A stretch of DNA of 40,793 nt from a virus. Of the stretch, positions 24,037-32,977 are shown one piece after another. A program made the translations under genes and the position numbers. The stretch covers positions 1-40,793 of IMG/VR virus record IMGVR_UViG_3300031669_000083; one strand, written 5' to 3'. The notes below the pieces were generated by a model. The model made no database searches, was not told where the DNA came from, and saw only the letters and a list, made by a program, of their open reading frames with translations. The first letter of the stretch is position 1. Every line of letters starts with the position of its first letter.

Positions 24037-24433
24037 TTTAAATCAGATAGATGAAATAGAAAAATTATATGCAAAACCAAAGACCTACAAGATTCCAAAG
24101 AATCCTGTGGAAGGGCAAGTACAAGCTGAGATAAAAATTATACCTCTTGGACTTAAGGATATGGGTTTGATGAATGTACAAGACGATTCTCTTATTGATG
24201 AGATTTCAAAGAATGTGAAATCATTATGGGCAGTCTCTCTTGAAATAACAGAAGATCAAGCTGAAAAAATATCTCTTGAGTTTATGAAAGACTTGATGGA
24301 TTCTTTTATGGATGCAAATAACTTCAAAGAAGAAGACCTTAAGAAAACTGGAATTAAGGATTTCATAAAGAAGAAACAAGAGCAGCTTAAGGAACAACAA
24401 AATGCAAAACAAGAGTCCAATAGAACAGCTTAA
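24029..24433 (+). CDS. Tail assembly chaperone, first frame (134 aa)
   Basis: An alpha/beta N-terminal part (AEIKIIPLGLKDMGLMN) with a helical C-terminus, directly before a second frame and the tape measure gene. This two-frame arrangement is the classic tail-chaperone locus (gpG/gpGT type), where the proteins coat the tape measure. A G-rich ribosome site lies before the ATG. The C-terminal Lys/Gln-rich tail is in the overlap with the next frame. Confidence 0.6.
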   Translation: MSNLNQIDEIEKLYAKPKTYKIPKNPVEGQVQAEIKIIPLGLKDMGLMNVQDDSLIDEISKNVKSLWAVSLEITEDQAEKISLEFMKDLMDSFMDANNFKEEDLKKTGIKDFIKKKQEQLKEQQNAKQESNRTA

Positions 24434-24707
24434 GGAACGTATCCTTGAAGACAAAGGTAACAAAAAGAAAACAGAACTCACCTATATGTTAAATATGGTT
24501 CGTGAGTTTAGTTGTCTTGGAGAAATCATTGGACGGGAGTTTGAAGTAAAAGATTTAAAGGGTAATTTGATTTATACCATCACCCAAAAACCAATGGCTA
24601 TAAAACAAATGAACACTTTAATTAGGGAGTTTGCAGTACTCAAAAGAATGGATGATGAAAAAGAAGCAGCTAAATGGAGCACTAAAGGAAAAGGTAAAAG
24701 AAAATGA
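24402..24707 (+). CDS. Tail assembly chaperone, second frame (101 aa)
   Basis: Helical and charged, with TELTYMLNMVREFSCLGEIIG and a basic tail. It overlaps the first chaperone frame by 32 nt in a different frame; the frame is open from 24369. An AAGGA 8 nt before the ATG allows independent translation. A +1/-2 ribosomal shift in the overlap, as in other chaperone loci, is an alternative. The stop overlaps the tape-measure ATG. Confidence 0.55.
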   Translation: MQNKSPIEQLKERILEDKGNKKKTELTYMLNMVREFSCLGEIIGREFEVKDLKGNLIYTITQKPMAIKQMNTLIREFAVLKRMDDEKEAAKWSTKGKGKRK

Positions 24708-26191
24708 CAGCAGGAACCGTTGAAAAAATACAAGTAATTTTGCAAGCAGTAACATCTGGATTTGCAAGAGGATTAGGTAGAGCTCAGACTCAATTGAAGA
24801 CAGTTGGAAAAAATATGCAAAATTTTGGATCAGTAATGCAAATGCCTATGAATAATTTTAAAGAACTTAATGGGAGATTTAAGGTAATGAAAACTCTTGG
24901 AGGAAAAGTTGCACAAAGATTTAGAATGATGACTCACGGAATGAGGGGATTCCGTATGGAAGCTTTAGGAGTTATGTTTTTTGGGATGATGATGCAAAGA
25001 ATGTTTATGGGATTACTTCAACCAGTGATGGATGCTTTTGGGGTATTCGATCTCTTTAGAATTATGCTTTTAACATTATTTTTACCAATAATGGAAATGA
25101 TATTTCCTTTTTTATTGAGCCTTATGGAATGGTTTATGAATCTTCCAGAACCTTTAAAAAAAGCAATAGGAATTTTTGTTGTTCTTGGTTTAATCTTCGG
25201 AACAATAATTATGGTTCTTGGACAATTTGCATTAGGTATTGGATCACTTATTCAATTTTTCCCCATATTTGGTGGGGCTATTAAAGCAGTTGGAGCGATT
25301 TTAGTAGGACTTTCTGCAACAGTTTTAGCAGTAATTGCAATAATAGTTGCGATTGTAATCGGAATGTATGTTGCTTGGAAAGAAAATTTTATGGGGATGA
25401 AAAAAGTAGTGAGCAATTTTATCGATGGAGTCAAAGGAGCGTTTAAAGCATTATGGGATATTATAACTTCAATTTTTGGATTTTGGATTGCAATATTTAA
25501 AGGAGACTGGGATGGAGCATTAGAACACATTAAAAAAGCATTCTCTGCAATGAAAGATTTTATTGTGAATTTAATAAAAATAATGGTTAATTTAATTGCG
25601 GGGATAGTAATTGGAATTATTAGAGTGTTTAAGTTTGTGATTGATACAGTTGTTAGTTTTTTTGTGTGGCTTTATAATAAAATAATTGGACGTTCAATAA
25701 TCCCTGATATGATTAATGCAATAATTGATTGGTTTTGGAAATTACCTAATGCAATTAAAAATATTTTAAAATTTGTAGGTAATGCTTTTATTGATGTTGG
25801 AAATTCTATTATTGGAGTTTGGAATTTAGTTATGGGTGCTATATCTAAAGCCATTGTTACAGTTCTTAGAGGGGTTGATGTTGTAATAGGGGTCTTGAAT
25901 AAAATTCCTGGAATTAATATTGGAAAATATAATTGGACTATTAGTTGGGGAAGCTTACCTTTAATCCCACGTCTTGCAGAAGGGGGGGTTATAACAAAAC
26001 CTACTCTTGCTATGCTTGGGGAAAGAGGTGCAGAAGCAGTTGTCCCATTAGGGAAAAATAACATTCCAAGAGGAACAAGTATTGTTCAAGAAAATCATTT
26101 TCATGGATTCACAATGGATGATTTAAAAAGAGAGCTTGACAATAGAGATAGAAGATTAGTTGATGATATAAGGAGATTAGTAAAACAATGA
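24704..26191 (+). CDS. Tape measure protein (495 aa)
   Basis: The N-terminus is amphipathic with many Met/Gln residues. The centre (~85-335) has several strongly hydrophobic helices. The C-terminus contains LAEGGVITKPTLAMLGERGAEAVVPL (split across ~424-449), a hallmark of tape measure proteins. At the known ~1.5 A per residue, 495 aa would imply a tail of roughly 70 nm. ATGA overlaps on both sides. The Met-rich N-terminal segment (~91-106) is unusual. Confidence 0.88.
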   Translation: MTAGTVEKIQVILQAVTSGFARGLGRAQTQLKTVGKNMQNFGSVMQMPMNNFKELNGRFKVMKTLGGKVAQRFRMMTHGMRGFRMEALGVMFFGMMMQRMFMGLLQPVMDAFGVFDLFRIMLLTLFLPIMEMIFPFLLSLMEWFMNLPEPLKKAIGIFVVLGLIFGTIIMVLGQFALGIGSLIQFFPIFGGAIKAVGAILVGLSATVLAVIAIIVAIVIGMYVAWKENFMGMKKVVSNFIDGVKGAFKALWDIITSIFGFWIAIFKGDWDGALEHIKKAFSAMKDFIVNLIKIMVNLIAGIVIGIIRVFKFVIDTVVSFFVWLYNKIIGRSIIPDMINAIIDWFWKLPNAIKNILKFVGNAFIDVGNSIIGVWNLVMGAISKAIVTVLRGVDVVIGVLNKIPGINIGKYNWTISWGSLPLIPRLAEGGVITKPTLAMLGERGAEAVVPLGKNNIPRGTSIVQENHFHGFTMDDLKRELDNRDRRLVDDIRRLVKQ

Positions 26192-26583
26192 CAGCCGCAA
26201 AAACTATAGCAAATGTAATTTTAGATGAAGGAGGAACTAATGCATTAACAGTCTATACTGAATCTTGTGAAAAGATTTATTCAAAAAGATTAACTGCAAT
26301 AACTCCTCCACAAAGTACTGCTAATAAGGATGATGGACCTAAAGATACAAAGATTATTGACTTAATGAGAATTGAAATAAGGTTTACAGTAAAAGGTTTA
26401 ATTGCATCTGCTGATGAAACAAAAATCCAAAATTTATTTAATGCCGGGGGAGTCTTTAATATGAAATGGAATGGTACAACTTATGTAATAAATTCAGAAA
26501 AACTTACAATCACAAATGATAATAAAACTGAAAATGATGAAACTACAATTATGTTTACTGCATTGGTGGGGGTTGATTTATAA
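26188..26583 (+). CDS. Distal tail/baseplate protein (131 aa)
   Basis: A beta-rich protein with KIIDLMRIEIRFTVKGLIAS at ~53-72, AGGVFNMKWNGTTY and a C-terminal MFTALVGVDL. Size, fold impression and position directly after the tape measure fit a distal-tail or tube-end protein. Overlaps the tape measure by 4 nt and the following gene by 1 nt. Confidence 0.55.
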   Translation: MTAAKTIANVILDEGGTNALTVYTESCEKIYSKRLTAITPPQSTANKDDGPKDTKIIDLMRIEIRFTVKGLIASADETKIQNLFNAGGVFNMKWNGTTYVINSEKLTITNDNKTENDETTIMFTALVGVDL

Positions 26584-29500
26584 TGGGAAATAAAAGAATT
26601 AATTTAGGAGATTCATTGACAAGCAAATACACAAAATTAATTGGAATTCCATTGCTTACAATAACTTCTATCTTTTTAGTTTTAATTGCTGTAGGTTTTG
26701 AAATAAGTGGAAGTGATGATTATTGTTTAGGAACTCCTGAAGACCCCTGCATTTCTTATGGAAAAATTTGTAATCCTACTCCAGATAATTATGATATCTA
26801 TAATCCTGATGAAATAAAATTAGATTTCTTTCCAGAGATTCAAAATTATTGGATTTTCTTTAAAGATGGTAGAGTCAAAAAAGAAATGTTATATGCTCTG
26901 GGGGTAAATGCTTCAACTGCAGGATGGAGATATGAAAATTTTACAAATGCAACTAAACCAAGAGAGGATAGAATTTATGTTCATAGATTTGCTGCTTACA
27001 CTTGTCAGGATTATATGTTAATTGGTTTAAAGAATAATCCAAATGAAAAAATCAAATGGGGATTTGGGATTTCTAATGAATATTTAGATCCATTTTGGTA
27101 TTCTATTTCAGGGCCTCCTATAACACAATTTACTAATATTTCTTTAGAATTAGGAAGTCAAATTAATATTACAACTAATTTAACTGGAGCAGATACTGTC
27201 TGTGTTGATATTGATCATCCAGAATATGGGGAACAATATAGTTGTGGAAGCCCAAACGCAAATTTCCTTTTTAACATTTCTTACTTTAGAAAAACAGAAA
27301 TGAATGATAGTTCTGAAACAGCAAATCTCACTTTTGTTTCATCAGGGAATGAAACATTTTGGATTCAAGGACATCAATATGATGAAATGATTAATGCCTC
27401 TTTAAATTTAACAGGATATAATTACTCTAATGTAAATGTTTATATCAATGGATCTTTAAGTAATTCTGTTGGAGAATTATCTGATGGGATAATTTCCTTA
27501 TATACTTTTGGTGGTGGTTATTCTCTTTATGGAAATTTAGTTAATGGAACAACAGGGGCACTTGATGCAGGTGATTGTTTAGTGCCAGGATGTGCAGAAT
27601 TTTGGGATGGAAATTGGGAAACTTATGCAACATTAGATGGGGGGGATAATGCTAACATTACAGTTAATTATACAATTCCTTCTTATAGAATTGATTCAGG
27701 TGAAATTAATTTTATAATACAAGCAAGTGAAACTAATGATTTAAAGTTGTATTGCAAAGATGATGGTATTTGGATTACAACAACAACTCTTTCTGGAACA
27801 GGATATTATCAAAATTATACTTTTGATTTACCAGAAACTTGTTTTGATGATGAAAATATTTTGGAAGTAAAATATGTTTTTTATCCTAATAGTTATATCG
27901 GAGAAAGTGAAATAACATGGTATGAAGAAGCAAAAATTGTTAGTTTTTCAACACCAGGAGTTGAAACTTTTACAATAAATATTTCTTCTGATGCAAATGT
28001 TACTAGTGCTACATTTAATATTTCTAGTGTTTTATATGAAAATGTTTTAGATCAAGAATCTATTACAACAAAGAAATCTTATTTAGTTGGGGATCAAGCA
28101 ACTGTTGCTTGGTCACAAAGATTTAAACCAGGGTATGCAAATTTATCAAGGGTGGCGGTTTATATAGATAAAACATTTTTCACAAATATTGGAAATTTAA
28201 ATGTGTGGGTTGGGACAACTGCAAATAGTTCGAATATTGGTTCAGGGGTTATAACTTATAATTCTGTTGGAACAACTCCTGATTGGGAATTAATTTCTTT
28301 AGATACAGATTTAATTGTTGGAAATACTTATTATATAACTTTAAGTGGTCCTGTACAAGTGATTTCAGGATATAATTATGGATACCGATGGTATTATTCT
28401 GGATTAGAAGAGGGGGTTTATGATGATGGAGGGATTACAATGTATTTATTAGGGTCCCCAATTAATTTTACAGGAGATTTTGCATTTAGAACGTATATTG
28501 ATGATCTTCCTGAAAATATTACTTTAGAGATTGGAGATGTTGATGGAACTTATGAATGGAATTATACTGGGGAATTTACAATAGAAGAACAATCAGATGA
28601 TTTTTCAGAAGAACTCAATAATTATTTAGAAAACTGTACAACAACAGCAGGTTATTGTTTAATTCCTGTTTATGCTTTTTCTAAAACCCCTGGAAGTCTG
28701 ATTTTTACTAATGTAAAAATTAATTATACATCCAATCCTAATCCAATTTATTTAAATATTGATTTGATTTCTAAATTTTTAAATCATTCTTCTGGATTTG
28801 CAAATATTCCAATAACAATAGAGAGTGATAGGGCTTGTATAATTGGAGTTTCTGATATTAAATTAGATTATGCTGGAGGAAATGAGACTATTGAAATTTT
28901 TGCTTATGAAAGTGTATTATTTAATTGGACTGATTTAATTTCTTATTATAAATTAGATGAAAGTTCTGGAACAGTTTTAGATGCAACTGGAAATGGACTT
29001 ACTGGAACAAGCTATAATGCTACAAGAGGAGTAAGTGGTATTTTAAATACTGCTTATTATTTTAATAAATCAGATAGTAATTATATTAATATTACAGCAA
29101 ATGTAAAATTAAGACCATCTAATTTAACATTTAATGTTTGGTTTAAAACAATTTGCAATTATGATGTTGGGGGGGGTGGAGAATATTTAGTTAATTTTCA
29201 TTCAAGTTCTACTACTTATGGTTATTTTGGTGGAATGAGATTAGGATCAAATTCAACTGGAGGAAATTATTGTAGTTCCCTTTATGTAATGCTCTATAAC
29301 GCAACAGGTTCGCCAATAGATGTTATAGGAACTTCACAAAATAATAATGATAATAATTGGCATATGGCGACGGTTACATTTAATGGAACAAATTTATCAT
29401 TATATAAGGATGGGGTATTGGAAAATAGTAAAGTAGTTCCTTTAACAAGTATAAATTGGAGTAATCAGGATTTATCAATAGGAAGATTAGTTGGACAAGC

Positions 29501-30065
29501 AGAAAAGTATTATTTTAATGGAACAATGGATGAAATTAGTATTTGGAATAGAAGTTTAAGTGCTGATGAAATTGGTGCAATTTATGATAATAAAATTGGT
29601 TATATGGAGAATATAATAAATTATTCAAATAATGAAACACTTAATTTAATTAATTATTATTCAAATTGGAATTATGAATTCCCTAATTTTATAAATTATC
29701 TTGAATTTATCCCAAGGTCTGCGACGGCTAAGAATGTAACTCCTTATGGGCAATCTTCTTCTAATCCAATTTTTAACATAACTAATTATGGTTATGGAGG
29801 AATAGAATCTAATTTTTCAGTTTATCTTAATGAAACCTATTCTTGTGTAAATTTAACGTTGAGTACAACAAATAATAAATCTGATGGATTTTTATTGAAT
29901 GCTACTTGGAAAGACTATGTTACAAACTTTGATTATTTAGAAACTCAAGGTCTTTGGATGTGGGCTGATTATGGGTGTAATTATACAACTTGGAAATTAT
30001 GGGAACCTGATTTATCATTTAGAAATTGTTGTGAGAGCTGTACTTGCTCGGGGGGTCTAATTTAA
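26583..30065 (+). CDS. Membrane-anchored glycoprotein with LamG domain (1160 aa)
   Basis: TM segment ~18-42 (KLIGIPLLTITSIFLVLIAV), then the same N-terminal module as the DGR target gene (CLGTPEDPC; GWR; NPNEKIKWGFG; DPFW). The middle is beta-rich with many sequons. An intact LamG/concanavalin-like domain spans ~785-1005 (YYKLDESSGT to GTMDEISIWNRSLS). The C-terminus ends in CCESCTCSGG. It sits between the distal-tail and hub genes, so it probably belongs to the tail tip or is co-expressed with it. Secretion and N-glycosylation are inferred from the anchor and sequons. Confidence 0.75.
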   Translation: MGNKRINLGDSLTSKYTKLIGIPLLTITSIFLVLIAVGFEISGSDDYCLGTPEDPCISYGKICNPTPDNYDIYNPDEIKLDFFPEIQNYWIFFKDGRVKKEMLYALGVNASTAGWRYENFTNATKPREDRIYVHRFAAYTCQDYMLIGLKNNPNEKIKWGFGISNEYLDPFWYSISGPPITQFTNISLELGSQINITTNLTGADTVCVDIDHPEYGEQYSCGSPNANFLFNISYFRKTEMNDSSETANLTFVSSGNETFWIQGHQYDEMINASLNLTGYNYSNVNVYINGSLSNSVGELSDGIISLYTFGGGYSLYGNLVNGTTGALDAGDCLVPGCAEFWDGNWETYATLDGGDNANITVNYTIPSYRIDSGEINFIIQASETNDLKLYCKDDGIWITTTTLSGTGYYQNYTFDLPETCFDDENILEVKYVFYPNSYIGESEITWYEEAKIVSFSTPGVETFTINISSDANVTSATFNISSVLYENVLDQESITTKKSYLVGDQATVAWSQRFKPGYANLSRVAVYIDKTFFTNIGNLNVWVGTTANSSNIGSGVITYNSVGTTPDWELISLDTDLIVGNTYYITLSGPVQVISGYNYGYRWYYSGLEEGVYDDGGITMYLLGSPINFTGDFAFRTYIDDLPENITLEIGDVDGTYEWNYTGEFTIEEQSDDFSEELNNYLENCTTTAGYCLIPVYAFSKTPGSLIFTNVKINYTSNPNPIYLNIDLISKFLNHSSGFANIPITIESDRACIIGVSDIKLDYAGGNETIEIFAYESVLFNWTDLISYYKLDESSGTVLDATGNGLTGTSYNATRGVSGILNTAYYFNKSDSNYINITANVKLRPSNLTFNVWFKTICNYDVGGGGEYLVNFHSSSTTYGYFGGMRLGSNSTGGNYCSSLYVMLYNATGSPIDVIGTSQNNNDNNWHMATVTFNGTNLSLYKDGVLENSKVVPLTSINWSNQDLSIGRLVGQAEKYYFNGTMDEISIWNRSLSADEIGAIYDNKIGYMENIINYSNNETLNLINYYSNWNYEFPNFINYLEFIPRSATAKNVTPYGQSSSNPIFNITNYGYGGIESNFSVYLNETYSCVNLTLSTTNNKSDGFLLNATWKDYVTNFDYLETQGLWMWADYGCNYTTWKLWEPDLSFRNCCESCTCSGGLI

Positions 30066-30066
30066 A

Positions 30067-31545
30067 ATGCCAGCAGTAAGAAGTTTAAAGACAATTAAAC
30101 CAAAAGTATGGATTCCTCCAATTTATACTGCAAATTATAAAGTCACTGTTGAGAGAAGTGATGGAACAATTGATGACATTACAGACATTTTATTAAGTTT
30201 AAAAATTGAAGATGGAACTACTGAAGGAATAGGAAACTTCGAATTTGAAATTCCAAATCCAAATGAAACTTATAGTGATGTTTGGATAGGAATGGAAATA
30301 TTTAGATTCTATTGTGATTATGCTTCAGGAACTCCTACAACTTTAAGATTTCGTGGAAGAGTTGAGAAACCTTCAAAAAGAAATAATAATGTTTTAGTAA
30401 CTGGAAGAAGTGAAGCTTTATTCGTTCAAGGACAAGAGGTTCATAAAACTTATGAAGAAGAAGATGTTGGAGCAATTATCAAAGATCTATTTGATACATA
30501 TGGAGAAGAAAGATTTAATACTTCTGGAGTAAGTGTTTCAACAGGAATAACTGCAACATTTTCTTTTTTAGATACTCCTTTTTGGGACGCTATTGAAGCT
30601 GTTTGTGAGGCTTCTGGATATGATTGTTATGTTTCTTGTGATTTAACCGTTGAATTTTTTGAATCAGGATCAAGAATAAATACAGATGAAGGAATTGTGC
30701 ATGATTATAATCTAATTGAAGTTGGGGATTTTGCTCCTGATTTACAATTCATAAAAAATAAAATAAAAGTTATTGGAGGAACAATTGATGGAGTTCAGAT
30801 TATGTACACTGCAAATGATATTCAAGCAAATTTAACTGCTTATGGAATCAGGAAAGAAACAATTAATGATGATGGAATTATAACTTTTGCAGCTGCTAAA
30901 GAATTAGCAAATTTTAAATTAGCTGAAAAAAAAGATCCTCCAATCATTGGGGAAGTCAAAGGACTTTTATTGGCCACAATTCAACCAGGAGAAAAAATAA
31001 GAATAAGTTCTCCTCTTGAAAATATTCCTCCAGCTACTTATGGGATTATCTCTTATAAACATGAAATTGGTGATGAAGGATTGTACACAACTGTTAAAAT
31101 AAATAAAGAATCAAAAAGAATAAGTCATGTTTTAAAAGAAAGTATTCAAAGAGAATATCGAAGAACAGAATCTTCAAGTAATGTTAGTGATTTAGATTAT
31201 GCAGAAATAGAATTATTTAATTCAGATATTGGTACCCACAGTAATACTGAAATTGTTGATGGAGTTTTAAAAACTGATGGAGGAGCAACTGGAACTTGGA
31301 TAAGTCCTTCTTATGGCCCCAGTGATGGAAGGATTTTTCAAAGTGTTAGGATTGATTTAACTGGAGACAATGTTCCTGGAGTAACAATCCAAGTGAGTTA
31401 TGATGGAGGGAATACTTATGTTTCAATAACAAAAGGAAATCTTCTTTCATTAGGAGCTGGAGAAACTATCAATGTTAAATTAAATTTTGGAAGTGCTACA
31501 ACGCAAGTTGATAGCTTGGTTGTTCAATATTCAATGACAACTTAA
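30067..31545 (+). CDS. Tail hub / baseplate protein (492 aa)
   Basis: Follows the usual hub (gpD/gp27-type) order: an N-terminal beta domain (NYKVTVERSDGTIDDITDIL), RFRGRVEKPSK, then a central domain with DTPFWDAIEAVCEASGYDCY, a typical hub signature, and a C-terminal all-beta domain (~400-492). It is soluble, with no signal peptide, unlike its upstream neighbour. It starts 1 nt after that gene. Confidence 0.7.
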   Translation: MPAVRSLKTIKPKVWIPPIYTANYKVTVERSDGTIDDITDILLSLKIEDGTTEGIGNFEFEIPNPNETYSDVWIGMEIFRFYCDYASGTPTTLRFRGRVEKPSKRNNNVLVTGRSEALFVQGQEVHKTYEEEDVGAIIKDLFDTYGEERFNTSGVSVSTGITATFSFLDTPFWDAIEAVCEASGYDCYVSCDLTVEFFESGSRINTDEGIVHDYNLIEVGDFAPDLQFIKNKIKVIGGTIDGVQIMYTANDIQANLTAYGIRKETINDDGIITFAAAKELANFKLAEKKDPPIIGEVKGLLLATIQPGEKIRISSPLENIPPATYGIISYKHEIGDEGLYTTVKINKESKRISHVLKESIQREYRRTESSSNVSDLDYAEIELFNSDIGTHSNTEIVDGVLKTDGGATGTWISPSYGPSDGRIFQSVRIDLTGDNVPGVTIQVSYDGGNTYVSITKGNLLSLGAGETINVKLNFGSATTQVDSLVVQYSMTT

Positions 31546-31567
31546 AATTGAGAAGGAGGTAAAACAA

Positions 31568-31786
31568 ATGGCAAAAGAATCATTTAGTGAAAATTTGAGT
31601 ATGAAAGGCTGGAGTTTATGGGAGTTTTTAAAAGGCAGAAAAAAACTTATAATAACAATTATAGGTTTAGTTTGTGTAAAATTTGCTTTTGATCCTGAAT
31701 TAACTGGGCTTCTTGCAGGTGGTGCAGTTTTTGAAGGGCTCTGGGGAATCATCGAATTTTATTTTAAAAAAGTGGAGTTAAAATAA
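31568..31786 (+). CDS. Holin-like membrane protein (72 aa)
   Basis: A basic N-terminus then two closely spaced hydrophobic segments (LIITIIGLVCVKFAF at ~29-43; LTGLLAGGAVFEGLWGIIEF at ~47-66), ending in a Lys tail. This resembles small phage holins placed after tail genes. A strong GAAGGAGG precedes the ATG. No endolysin gene is seen next to it, and archaea often lack a murein wall, so the lysis role is uncertain. Confidence 0.6.
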   Translation: MAKESFSENLSMKGWSLWEFLKGRKKLIITIIGLVCVKFAFDPELTGLLAGGAVFEGLWGIIEFYFKKVELK

Positions 31787-31788
31787 TA

Positions 31789-31989
31789 ATGGATGATTTA
31801 GAAGATCATGTGTATAAAGAAAACGCAGAGATAGCATCATGCGATTGGAAAGAATGTTCAGATTTAGGAAACTATCGAAGATGCTATTTTAATAATTTAT
31901 TTTTAATTTGTCCTCGATATTTAACCCATAAAAATTATTTAAAAACAGTTAGAGAAATGAAGGAGAAAAGGAATGGAAAAAAACAATAA
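31789..31989 (+). CDS. Small Cys4 protein A (66 aa)
   Basis: Cysteines at C18, C23, C32 and C41 (CDWKEC, then RRCYF, then LICPRYL) in a pattern shared with the next frame. It is probably a small zinc-binding protein. The C-terminus is basic. It overlaps the next gene by 17 nt and starts 2 nt after the holin-like gene. Confidence 0.55.
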   Translation: MDDLEDHVYKENAEIASCDWKECSDLGNYRRCYFNNLFLICPRYLTHKNYLKTVREMKEKRNGKKQ

Positions 31990-32146
31990 TCTGGAAAAAA
32001 GAATTGCAAAAAGTTCAGATCCTATTATTTGTGAATTTAATTCTTGTGTAATCAGGGGGAGTTATTACAAGTGCTATTTTGATACTTATCAAAAATGTGC
32101 TTTATATTTAAGTTGGTTAGTTTCAAAAAATAATAGAATTAGGTGA
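31973..32146 (+). CDS. Small Cys4 protein B (57 aa)
   Basis: A frame of 57 residues with CEFNSC, YKCYF and KCALYL, the same CX4C-(8-9)-CYF-(6-8)-C layout as its upstream neighbour, so the pair look like diverged duplicates. A GGAG lies upstream of the ATG. Its 3' end overlaps the converging minus-strand gene by 8 bp. Confidence 0.5.
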   Translation: MEKNNNLEKRIAKSSDPIICEFNSCVIRGSYYKCYFDTYQKCALYLSWLVSKNNRIR

Positions 32147-32306
32147 TATAAAGTAAGACTCCAACAAATTCATTTCCCCTCGGTAAAATCTTACAAAGAT
32201 GAATGGCTTTAGTGTTATCAACGGTTTCTAATTTAGCTTCTATAGCAGCAAGAACTGCATCATATTCTCCCTTGATTGAATAGCGTGTAAAAAAATAATC
32301 TACCAT
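32139..32306 (-). CDS. 55-aa protein, tandem duplicate B
   Basis: MVDYFFTRYSIKGEYDAVLA... is clearly homologous to the gene just upstream (YSIKGEYDAVLAA, KLETVDN, RGNEFVG shared). It starts 1 nt after that gene's stop. A small alpha/beta fold, function unknown. Its stop lies within the convergent Cys4 gene end. Confidence 0.6.
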   Translation of the reverse strand: MVDYFFTRYSIKGEYDAVLAAIEAKLETVDNTKAIHLCKILPRGNEFVGVLLYIT

Positions 32307-32307
32307 T

Positions 32308-32475
32308 TTAAGTGTCGTAGATTAGAATCCCAACAAACTCATTACCTCTTTCTATAATATCAACATAACGAATTGTTTTTCCATTGTCAACAGTTTCTAA
32401 TTTAGTTTCTAATGCTGCAAGGACTGCATCATATTCTCCCTTGATGGAATAACTTGTTAAAACATAAGCTGTCAT
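32308..32475 (-). CDS. 55-aa protein, tandem duplicate A
   Basis: MTAYVLTSYSIKGEYDAVLA..., a paralog of the following gene. I use the ATG at 32475 rather than an upstream TTG, because a TATA box (TTTAAATA, 32500-32507) is centred 28 nt before it, ideal for a leaderless archaeal mRNA. Function unknown; such short proteins of viruses often act as modulators. Confidence 0.65.
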   Translation of the reverse strand: MTAYVLTSYSIKGEYDAVLAALETKLETVDNGKTIRYVDIIERGNEFVGILIYDT

Positions 32476-32499
32476 GGTATGATTCAAAAGCAAAAGAGC

Positions 32500-32507
32500 T
32501 ATTTAAA
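32500..32507 (-). promoter_or_regulatory. TATA box of the 55-aa gene pair
   Basis: TTTAAATA on the minus strand, centred 28 nt upstream of the ATG at 32475, the spacing expected for leaderless transcription in archaea. Confidence 0.6.
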
Positions 32508-32540
32508 TTTTTCGGTAAATTTTTTTTTAGAGATTTTTAG

Positions 32541-32554
32541 TGAGTATATACTCA
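32541..32554. promoter_or_regulatory. 14-bp perfect palindrome TGAGTATATACTCA
   Basis: The best copy of the recurring TATA palindrome. It lies between the 107-aa gene (whose TGA stop is its first three bases on the minus strand) and the 55-aa pair, about 44 nt upstream of their TATA box. Operator candidate. Confidence 0.55.
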
Positions 32555-32875
32555 TTTATTTCTTTTTACAAATTTTTCATAAAGAGTAAAATGGCTTTGA
32601 GTTAATTTTTTGGTTTGATCTAATTTTTCTAATTCTTCACAGATTAAAGAATAGGCCCTTTCTCCAATTTCTATTGGTTTTTCTATAATGCCTTTTTTTG
32701 CATCAAAAGAAATATTTTCTCCAGTTTGTTTAATTGCAAGTTCTACAGATTCTTTATCATTAAACCCAATGTTTAAACTAGCTTCTCTAATTATTTTGAT
32801 ATTAATAAAATTATTTTCTTGTGGAAGAATACTCAAAAGAGTTAATCTCTCTGGGACATTTAATTTGAATTCCAT
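32552..32875 (-). CDS. Phage-type helical protein (107 aa)
   Basis: Starts MEFKLNVPERLTLLSILPQ, a motif of a short protein family common in tailed phages whose role is unknown (recognised from memory). It is helical and acidic, with a C-terminal LTQSHFTLYEKFVKR. It begins leaderless 26-27 nt after a TATA box at 32899-32904. It stands alone between two minus-strand units. Confidence 0.6.
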   Translation of the reverse strand: MEFKLNVPERLTLLSILPQENNFINIKIIREASLNIGFNDKESVELAIKQTGENISFDAKKGIIEKPIEIGERAYSLICEELEKLDQTKKLTQSHFTLYEKFVKRNK

Positions 32876-32898
32876 ATTTAAATTAAGAATTATTTACC

Positions 32899-32904
32899 TA
32901 TAAA
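32899..32904 (-). promoter_or_regulatory. TATA box of the 107-aa gene
   Basis: TTTATA on the minus strand (GCTTTATAGG context), centred ~26.5 nt upstream of the ATG at 32875; no Shine-Dalgarno is present, consistent with a leaderless mRNA. Confidence 0.6.
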
Positions 32905-32977
32905 GCTTACGCTGATATTATCTCATAAAATAGAAAAGGGTGATTTCTCACCCAAGAAAAAATAAATAAAAAATTCT

